From assembly GCA_045540975.1 (NCBI GenBank), contig JAZQIE010000052.1, positions 1 through 16,127 of the forward strand: DNA of 16,127 nt, in the 5' to 3' direction. Of this stretch, positions 1-8,600 are shown piece after piece. This DNA comes from SIG510 sp045540975. Its GTDB lineage: Bacteria; Bacillota; Clostridia; Oscillospirales; JAAYXM01. Below the pieces are notes generated by a model, which was given only the letters and a program-made list of their open reading frames with translations, was not told where the DNA came from and searched no databases. Position 1 is the first letter of the stretch; each line of letters begins with the position of its first letter. Made by a program: the position numbers and the translations under genes.

Positions 1-1
1 C

Positions 2-70
2 TCCGCGGTAAGAGGCGAAACCATCAATAAGAATTACACGATTGACTATGTGAAAATAACGAAGGAATAA
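2..70 (+). CDS. 3' end of upstream gene, probably sugar ABC transporter substrate-binding protein (partial)
   Basis: An open frame enters from the left edge and ends at TAA 68-70, giving a 22-residue C-terminal tail that ends in DYVKITKE. The stop lies 15 nt before the mglA start, so the two genes are probably co-transcribed. In Mgl-type operons the galactose-binding lipoprotein gene (mglB) normally comes directly before mglA, and the tail is compatible with the end of such a protein. The product call rests mainly on operon order, because 22 residues are too few to assign a family. Confidence 0.45.
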   Translation, partial: SAVRGETINKNYTIDYVKITKE

Positions 71-85
71 CGGGGAGGCCGCAGA

Positions 86-1603
86 ATGAAACAGTACCGC
101 TTGGAAATGCGCAATGTCACAAAAACATTTCCCGGTGTAAAAGCACTCGACCGTGCTCAGTTGAAACTGCGGCCGGGGACCGTTCATGCGCTGATGGGAG
201 AAAACGGTGCGGGAAAGTCCACCTTGATGAAATGTATGTTTGGCATTTACAAGATGGAAGAAGGCGAGATTTTTCTCGATGGGGAAAGAATTACGGTCTC
301 CGATCCGTTGGATGCGCTGGAACACGGGATTGCAATGGTGCATCAGGAACTGCAGCCCATCCCGGAGCGCAGTGTTGCGGAGAATATCTTTCTCGGTCGT
401 TTTCCCGTTCGCCGCATGCTCGGGATTCCGTTTGTTGACCATAAAAAGATGTTTGAGGAAACCGAACGCCTTCTTTCGGAAATCCAAATCAATTTAAATC
501 CCAGAGAAAAACTGGGGAATCTTTCCGTTTCACAGATGCAAACGGTTGAGATTGCAAAAGCGATTTCGGCAGACTGTAAGGTATTGATTTTGGATGAGCC
601 AACCTCTTCTTTGAGCGAGCATGAGGTAGAGGCTCTGTTTCGAATCATAGAAACGCTCAAGAAAAAAGGCGTGTCGATTGTATATATTTCGCATAAAATG
701 GATGAGATTTTAAAAATTTCGGACGATGTCACCATCATGCGCGACGGTCAGTATATCGGAACATGGAAGTCAAAGGATTTGACGATTGACGAGATCATTG
801 CAAAAATGGTCGGACGAAATCTGGAGAACCTCTATCCGCCGCATCGGAACAAACCGGGGGAACTGATACTGGAAGTAAAAAATCTTTCTTCCATTCATCC
901 TCGTTCGTTCCAAAATGTCAGTTTTAATCTGCACCGCGGAGAAATCCTGGGCGTCGGCGGTCTGGTTGGCGCACAGAGAACGGAACTTGTGGAAGCGCTG
1001 TTTGGAATTCGTGCAAGTAAAAGCGGAGAGATTTTATTCTGCGGAAAGCCGCTTCAAATCAAACGTCCGGAGGATGCAATTGAAAAGCGAATGGCACTTG
1101 TGACAGAAGACAGACGTGCCACGGGAATCTTCGGTGTTCTTTCGATTGAGGATAACATTTCGGTTGCATCGCTCAAACGGTACCTCAAGTGCGGTGTTTT
1201 GCTGGACCGTAAAAGAATTCATGAATTGGTACGCGAGAATATGGGGAAACTCTCCATTAAAGCGCCAAACGGAAAAACTCAGATTCAAACACTCTCGGGC
1301 GGAAATCAGCAAAAAGTCATTATCAGCAGGTGGCTTGCAAACGATCCCGATATTTTGATTTTGGATGAGCCGACGCGCGGCATTGTCGTTGGTGCAAAAT
1401 ATGAAATCTATTCCATTATTGCCGCGCTTGCGGAGCAAGGGAAGAGCATCATCATGATTTCTTCGGAGATGGGAGAATTGCTTGGAATGTCGGACCGTAT
1501 CATGGTGATGTGTGCAGGACGTGTGACGGGGATTCTTGACCGCGATGAGGCGACACAAGAGTCGATTATGTCGCTTGCAACACAGTTTACACAGGAAGGA
1601 TAA
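86..1603 (+). CDS. mglA: Galactose/methyl-galactoside-type sugar ABC importer, double ATPase subunit
   Basis: This 505-residue protein is the cytoplasmic energy-coupling subunit of a CUT2-family monosaccharide importer; E. coli MglA is about the same length. The first ATPase domain has Walker A GENGAGKST at residues 38-46, a signature-like LSVSQ at 146-150, Walker B LILDEP at 167-172 and H-loop ISHK at 201-204. The second domain has the degenerate Walker A typical of the family (GLVGAQRTE, 292-300), a canonical LSGGNQQK signature (403-410), Walker B LILDEP (424-429) and SSEM in place of the H-loop. Many segments, such as ALMGENGAGKST and LSVSQMQ, match E. coli MglA from memory. Residue 434 is Val where relatives have Asp (TRGIVVGAK instead of TRGIDVGAK). 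The start is supported by GGGGAGG at 72-78 with a 7-nt spacer. RbsA or XylG is possible, but overall similarity favours MglA. The sugar specificity is inferred. Confidence 0.93.
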   Translation: MKQYRLEMRNVTKTFPGVKALDRAQLKLRPGTVHALMGENGAGKSTLMKCMFGIYKMEEGEIFLDGERITVSDPLDALEHGIAMVHQELQPIPERSVAENIFLGRFPVRRMLGIPFVDHKKMFEETERLLSEIQINLNPREKLGNLSVSQMQTVEIAKAISADCKVLILDEPTSSLSEHEVEALFRIIETLKKKGVSIVYISHKMDEILKISDDVTIMRDGQYIGTWKSKDLTIDEIIAKMVGRNLENLYPPHRNKPGELILEVKNLSSIHPRSFQNVSFNLHRGEILGVGGLVGAQRTELVEALFGIRASKSGEILFCGKPLQIKRPEDAIEKRMALVTEDRRATGIFGVLSIEDNISVASLKRYLKCGVLLDRKRIHELVRENMGKLSIKAPNGKTQIQTLSGGNQQKVIISRWLANDPDILILDEPTRGIVVGAKYEIYSIIAALAEQGKSIIMISSEMGELLGMSDRIMVMCAGRVTGILDRDEATQESIMSLATQFTQEG

Positions 1604-1607
1604 TACT

Positions 1608-2609
1608 ATGGACAGAATCGAAAAACGCCTTACGCCAAAATCTGTGATTCGTTTTTTTGAAAATAATGCGATCACGGTTTTGATGATTGTTGCCGCGGTT
1701 GTGGTTGGAATCCTTCGCCCGAATTTCTTCTCGCGCGCAAACTTCACCAATCTATCGGTCAATACAGCGGTACGCTTTATCATCGCACTCGGTGTTTCGG
1801 GATGCCTTATCACAAAAGGAACAGACCTTTCGGCGGGACGTGTGGTGGGTCTTGCGGCGTGTATTGCCGCATCACTTCTGCAAAACCAAACATACGGTGA
1901 CCGATTCTTCCCGAATCTTCCGGATTTGAATGTGTTTGTTGTGCTTGGAATCGTGCTTGTTGTCTGCGCTGTAATCGGTATGGTCAACGGCGCGGTGGTT
2001 TCGTTTTTTAAGGTGCCGCCGTTTATCGCAACTCTCGGTATGCAAACCCTTGTCTACGGTTTGTGCCTTGTTTACACAGGTGCACAGCCGATAGGGAGTC
2101 TGAAGCCCGAATACACCGACATCGCAAACGGCAATCTGTTTGGAATTCCGTTCTTGTTTCTGATTGCTTTTGTTTGTGCGGTTTTCATGTGGATCCTCTA
2201 CAACAAAACACGCCATGGAAAATATATGTACGCAATAGGCGGAAATGAGCACGCGGCAGAGGTTTCGGGCATCAACACAAGTAAAATGAAAATCCGCATT
2301 TATGCCTTGGCGGCAATCGCATACGGTTTGGCGGGATATTTGCTTGCGGCAAAGTCGGGCGGCGCATCGGTCAACATGGGTATGGGCTATGAACTTGAAG
2401 CAATCGCCGCGTGTACCATCGGCGGTGTTTCAACCAACGGCGGTGTGGGACGAGTTTCCGGAATCCTCATCGGTGTTTTGGTGTTCGAACTTCTCAAAAT
2501 TCTGCTCCAGTTTGTCGGTGTGGAAAGCTCATACACTTACGTTGTGCAGGGTGTCGTCATTATTGTTGCGGTTGCATTGGATTTGCGAAAATATTTAGTA
2601 AAAAAATAA
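1608..2609 (+). CDS. mglC: Galactose/methyl-galactoside-type sugar ABC importer, permease subunit
   Basis: This is the inner-membrane permease partner of the upstream ATPase, with 333 residues from the ATG at 1608 (E. coli MglC has 336). The chain is strongly hydrophobic, with multiple membrane segments. It carries the CUT2 permease hallmark KGTDLSAGR at residues 70-78. The cytoplasmic-loop region YELEAIAACTIGGVS (261-275) is where the ATPase is expected to contact. The frame is open upstream to position 1536, inside mglA, but ATG 1608 is chosen because AGGAAGGA at 1593-1600 gives a ribosome-binding site with a 7-nt spacer. That site sits in the last codons of mglA, and only 4 nt separate the genes, so translation is probably coupled. 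No terminator hairpin follows. The next promoter begins within 5 nt of the stop codon, so some read-through into the downstream gene is possible. Confidence 0.93.
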   Translation: MDRIEKRLTPKSVIRFFENNAITVLMIVAAVVVGILRPNFFSRANFTNLSVNTAVRFIIALGVSGCLITKGTDLSAGRVVGLAACIAASLLQNQTYGDRFFPNLPDLNVFVVLGIVLVVCAVIGMVNGAVVSFFKVPPFIATLGMQTLVYGLCLVYTGAQPIGSLKPEYTDIANGNLFGIPFLFLIAFVCAVFMWILYNKTRHGKYMYAIGGNEHAAEVSGINTSKMKIRIYALAAIAYGLAGYLLAAKSGGASVNMGMGYELEAIAACTIGGVSTNGGVGRVSGILIGVLVFELLKILLQFVGVESSYTYVVQGVVIIVAVALDLRKYLVKK

Positions 2610-2613
2610 GAAC

Positions 2614-2642
2614 TTGTTTACTTTTCCTCAATATGTTATACT
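2614..2642 (+). promoter_or_regulatory. Sigma-A promoter of the first lyase gene
   Basis: TTGTTT (-35, 2614-2619) is followed by a 17-nt spacer and TATACT (-10, 2637-2642). A TG at 2634-2635 makes an extended -10 (TGTTATACT), which would offset the weak -35 box. The -10 box ends 29 nt before the ATG at 2672. A GGAGG ribosome-binding site at 2660-2664 leaves a 7-nt spacer to the start. No operator-like palindrome was seen. Confidence 0.7.
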
Positions 2643-2671
2643 AAATTAAATATTACAGTGGAGGAAATAAT

Positions 2672-5600
2672 ATGAAGGGGTTTCTTAATCGCATCCTTGC
2701 AATCATTCTTTCAATTGCAATGCTTCTTGGTATGTGTCCGTCTTCTTTTGCTGCGGCAGAAGATTCGGTCACATATACATACAATTATTTAAAACTTAAA
2801 TGGGGGCAGTGGAGTGATGAAGGCTATGCGCCTGAATATGTCACCTCCTTTGATATGACCACGGCAGGAAATGCCGCGGAGCTTGATGACTATAATAACG
2901 TTGTCACCGAGCCGTGGATGTTTGATTCTTACGGTGGAGGTGCAGCAGGCTCCTGGACCAAAAGTTCATCTGCTTACGGACCTTATCTGAGCGGTGCCGC
3001 AGGCTCCTATGCTGCATTTCGCATTCGTGTTCCGAAGGACGGGAAATATGACCTGATTCCCAGATTTTCCTATTTTGCGACGGGTGCTACGGTTGCGTTT
3101 TATTTGGCACCTGCCGATGCGGAAAATCCCCGCTCGGAAGAATACTATTTGAACACCATCGATACTTATAACATTTCTCTTATTGGCAATGCAGAAGAAA
3201 CTATCGGAACGAAAACTCTCACCGCAGGTGACTACATCCTTTCCTATGTCTTTTGCGAATCAGAGTCCGTTGCAGCGGTTGCCGGCATCTATACCACTGC
3301 ATTTGTTTTGCAGGGATATGTGAAGGCGTATCACCTTGTGACTGAGGAAATGGCCGTTGTGCGTGGGGAAACCGCACATCAAAAACTCGGTTTGGTTTAC
3401 GGTGAAGATGAAATCGACTTTTCGGCTGCAACCGAATGCTCCGCAATCTCTGACAATACCGAAATTGCCGATGTAACAATGACCCGCTCGGAGGACGGGA
3501 AAGAACTCTATCTGTCGGTGGACGGACATCGTGCCGGTACAACCGATGTCACGGTTTTGGTGAAAGTCGGAACGAAGATCATGCAGAATACGGTTACTGT
3601 GACCGTTGCCGAGGGAGACCTTCCGTTTGTGCTGGAGCATGACGGGGCGGATTCCTGCACAGTCGAAGAGGGCGTGGAAAAGGAATATACCATCAGTGCA
3701 TTTTACAGAACCTCGGATCTTGACTTAAATAATGCAAACCTTTCCGTCTCGGTTGATGCTTCCGAAACGGCATCTGTCGAACTTAATAAAGCCGAAGACG
3801 GAACGGCATCTCTCCGTATCAGAGGTCTTGCTTGCGGCGCGGCAACCGTAAAAGTGGTTGCGCGTTACGAAGGTCGCAGTGCGACGCTTACAATTCCCGT
3901 AACGGTAATCGACCGTATTGATACTTATCGCTATAATTTCATGAAACTGTTTACCGGGCCTTGGAGCATGGACGGCTACGACCCCAAATACGTCACCTCT
4001 TTTGCGATGACAACCGTGGGTTCTTCCGCGGAAATCAATCCCGAGGTTGCATCCGACCCGTGGATGTACGATTCTTCGGATGACCCGAATACCTTGTCCT
4101 GGACATCCAGCTCGGGCGGACGCGGTCCGTCTTGGGTAACCCCGAGCGGCGGCTGGGTCCGTTACCGAATCCGTGTTCCGGAGAGTGATGCCTATATCCC
4201 GGAAATTGTGTTCAGTAAATACACGAATTTTGGCCAAATTACCGCATATCTCGCACCTGCGGACGCATTCAATCCTGCGGATGACCGATACTGCTTGGGA
4301 AGAGCAAACGGATATGCAAGTTCTGCATTGTACGATCAGACGCAGGACTTCAGAAGAACGTATCTGGAAGCGGGTGACTATATCCTGACCATGGTCATGG
4401 ACGGTGATTCCACGGATGAACTTGCGTTCTTCATCAAAGAATTTACACTCACAAAACCGGCACTTGATACACCCTACCTGTATCTCCCGATTGACCGTCC
4501 GGTCGGTGTCGGTGTTACCGAAAAGTTTGAAATCTGTGTTGCAAAAAACGGTGTCCCGATGGATGTGTCCACCGCAACCCGTGTCCGTGTAGGCAGCAGT
4601 AAGAGCAGCATAGCGAAAGTGACAACCTCCACCGATGAAGACGGAAAGGTTTATATGGAAATCACCGGTGTGGCTGCGGGATCGACTTCGCTGTCTGCAA
4701 TTGTCATCATCGGCGGCAAAACGCTGATTCACTCCGGTTGGGTCAATGTTAAAGCCGAAGATGCAATCGATGAAGCGGAAGTCTCCTTCCCGTCGCAGAC
4801 CATGCAGGCAGGGGAGCGTGCAAACATTTCTTTAACGGCATACTCATTTGGCGGTGCTGTCATTCCAAACGAAAATCTTACCGTCACCTATGTGTCGTCG
4901 GACCCGACCGTTGCAGACGTGGATGAAAACGGAGTTCTTACCGCGTACAATCAAGGGAGTGTTACAATTCGCGCGGTCCTCAAAGACACATATTCCACAG
5001 TCTCCGTTCTTTCGCCCGTGCTTACGGTTGAAGGGTATGGAAAACCCGAGTCGGTTGAGATTTCCAATGACGGATTCCTACAAAAAGGAAGTTCGCTGAA
5101 ACTGACTTTAGATGCAAGATTGGAACACGGCGCACCCATTCCGCTGAATTTGGCAACCGTCACATATCAAATTGTTTCGGTTTCTCCGAGCGGTGCGGCT
5201 ACCTTAAACGGTGATACGCTGACCGGAGTTTCCGACGGTACGGTTACAGTGAAGGCGACCGTAACGTTCAACGGTGTTACAATCTCATCTGCGGAAAAGG
5301 TTTTCTCCATCCGTTCGGGTAAGACAAGGTCTTCATATTATACCGCGGAACGCCGTGCAATTGCGCAGCAGAACTATGAAAACTATGACTGGGCGAAGCG
5401 CAGTATGAACAGTACGATAGCGGTTGCGGAAAAATATGTCGGTCAGGAAGAAAAATTCTGGAACATGATTACCACTCAGGAGCTTCCGCGCCATATCCGT
5501 GTCGGTTATCGCTATGACCCGAACCATCATATCTGCCGCTATTGCGGTGTGGACATTGTATCGTTAATGGGCAATAACTACGCATTTACCTATAATGCGG

Positions 5601-8600
5601 AGACCACTCCGTGGAAGATTCAATGTCCTGCCTGTGCGCGTTATTTCCCGTCCAATGACTTTGGAAAGTTCTACGAGAGCGGAATCGATGCAAACGGCAA
5701 CTGGAGCTATCAGCTTGCGCTGAAAAACGGCTCGAAGTATTTGACCAATGACCTTTATCCGGAAAAGGGAACGGGTTGGGGTGTTGACGACGGTTATGGC
5801 TACCGCACAGGAAAATACTTCAATACCGGTGTCTCGCAGTACGGATCTTGGGAAGAAACCCATACTTATATCGCATATTACAACCACTGGGCGTTGTGGT
5901 ACAACGGCTATATCATCAATGTGATGAATAACTCTGCACTTGCATACGTCTATACGGGTGATCCCAAGTACGGACGTGTTGCGGCGGTCATTGTTGACCG
6001 TATTGCGGATATTTATCCGAAAATGGATACCGGAACTTATGACCCGAAGTACTGGAACAACGGTTGGTACGGCGGTAAAATCGTTGGTGGAATTTGGGAA
6101 ACCGGTGTTGCGTCGACCATTGCACGCGCATATGACGCGGTGTTTGATTTGTACGATGACCCGGATGTGGTTTCTTTCCTTTCCGATAAGGCAGAAACCT
6201 ACCAATTTGTAAACAAAAAAACCGACGGCAACCAAATCCGTCAGAACATTGACGATAACTTCCTGCGTGAAGCGATTGCCGCGCATTATGACAAGCGAAT
6301 CTACGGTAACTTCGGATTCCATCAATCATCTGCGGCATACCTTGCGGTTGTGTTGGACACACTCCCCGAAACCTCTCAGCTGCTTGACTGGATGCTCGAC
6401 GGAGCAGGCGCTGTCAACTCAACCATTTTGGGAAATGTCAGCCGTGACGGTGCGGGCAACGAAGGCTCACCGACCTATAACTTCGGTTGGGCATCATCCA
6501 TGCGCAGTATTATGGATGCGCTGGAGGGGTATGACAAATACAGTAAGGCGGATTTGTATAAGAACCCGAAAATCATCAAGATGTTCAAGATGAACTTCCC
6601 GCTGACGCTGATGCGGAAAACCACCGCACAAATCGGTGACTCCACAGGAGTTGATATCAATAGTTACAGCTATAACGCCAGCACCTTCGTCGCGCCGTTT
6701 ATGGCAAGCGGTGACGTTGAACTCGGTCAAATGATTTATTTCCTAAACGGGAATAAGACTTCCGGGCTCAACGGCGGTATCTTTACCGATACGTCCAAAC
6801 TCCAAAACATGCTCAACGATGTCATTTCACAGCATGGGGAGTATCCGTTTGACAAGAGTATGCAGCTGACCGACTACGGCTTTGCAATTCTGCGAGACGG
6901 AACGCTTCAAGGGAAAAAAGATACCCAACGCGACTTCTGGATTAACTACGGAAGCACGTACGGTCACGCGCATCCCGCAAAACTCAATCTCGGCATTGAT
7001 GCATTCGGACTTTGTCTTGCACCTGATATGGGGTATCCGTCCACAACGCTCGGTACAAACGATATCGTCAATTGGGAACGTTCCACCATCATCCACAATA
7101 CCGTTCAGGTGAACAACGTCAATCAGGGACAGAATTACAACACCGAAAAACCGCTGCATTTTGATGACAACGGATTTGTCAAGGTGATGGATGTCAATGC
7201 AACGGGTGCATACAGCGCGACCTCGATTTACCGAAGAACGGTTGTTATGGTAAACGCAGGAGAAGAAGACAGCTACGGCATTGACTTCTTCCGTGTGAAG
7301 GGCGGAAACACCCATGTTTACAGTTTCCATGCACTTTCCGAGAGTGTAGCGGAAACCACAGGACTTAATCTTGTTTCGCAGAGCGGGACTTATGCAGGTG
7401 CAAATGTTTCGTACGGGCCCGGTAATGTGGCAAGCGGTCACGACGGGCTCACAAGTGTTAAGATCGATACCAAGCCGAGTCAGAAATTTGCGGTTGATTT
7501 TGCAATCAAGGATTTCCGCGGTCATGCGACACGCACGGGAAATCTGCATCTTCGCATGACACAACTCAATAACTTTACCGCAACCAGTGTTGCAACCGCG
7601 CTTGGCAGACCGCCGATTCTCAATACCAACCCGAAATGGCTGCAGTTTGCACTGGTAAAACGAACAGGGACCAATCTGGATTCGCTCTTTACCACCGTAT
7701 TTGAGCCGTATTGTGATAACCGCATTATTTCCTCGGAGGAAGCGGTCCAAATCACCCCTATCGGCGGGGCAACACCGGGGTCTGCCGATGCCGCAAAGGC
7801 GGTCAAGGTCACCTTGGCAAACGGGCGTGTGGACTATATTGTCTATGCAACCAACAATCAGGTGAGATACCGCGTTGACAATCTCTTTGATTTCATGGGT
7901 GTCATCGGTGTATACTCGCTCAAAGATGGGGAAGTTGTCCACGCGTATCTGTGTGACGGCACGGTTCTTGGAGAAAACACAACCGAGACCGCGGCATATA
8001 CCGGAACGGTTGTTGATTTCACAACCGCGCTCGCTTTTGAAAACTATCTGCAGGTTTCCTTTAACGGTGAGGTTGATTTCGACAACTTGGTCGGGCGTTT
8101 TATCAACGTCACAAACAGCAGCATTTACAATGCCTGCTATGAGATTAAGGGTGTCACGAAGCTCTCTGCAACCACTGCGAAACTGCATCTTGGTGATGTC
8201 ACTCTGATTCGCGGACGCGCAGGTGTGTACGATGTTGCGAAAAATGCGGCATTTACCATTCCGATTTCCAAAACGTTTGGTGAGGAAGCGGAAATTGAGC
8301 CGGAAATCCCGACGTTTAAGTTTGAGGAAATCCCGACTCAAACAGCGGGCTACGGTGCACAGTATACCCTTCAGGTGCGCGCAGTCGGCTCAAACGGAGC
8401 CGCGATTACCTATCGGATGGTTGAAGGTCCCGCGGGAGCAAGCTTCGATCCAATGACAAGAACGATGAGTTGGACACCGACCGAGTTTGTGTCATCCTCT
8501 GCGACATTTGAAGCAAAATCGAACGGGGAGACCGCAACCGTTACCGTTCCGATTACCGTGACTGCGGCGCCGCCGACTTTATTGTACGGCGCACAGATTC

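Noticed and set aside
1034..1987. Long minus-strand open frame (317 codons) opposite the mglA-mglC junction
   Set aside because: It lies antisense to two clearly identified genes, has no recognisable domain and is explained by codon bias of the + strand genes.
2723..2739. Possible lipoprotein signal in the first lyase (LLGMC at residues 18-22)
   Set aside because: A lipobox needs Gly, Ala or Ser directly before the Cys; here it is Met. The paralogue has no Cys in this region, and a normal Ala-x-Ala cleavage site follows.
6827..8341. Minus-strand open frame of 504 codons within the first lyase gene
   Set aside because: It is a Cys-, Arg- and Ile-rich shadow translation of the lyase core with no family features. 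Similar antisense frames occur in the second lyase (13519-14673, 15529-16119), as expected for shared codon patterns.
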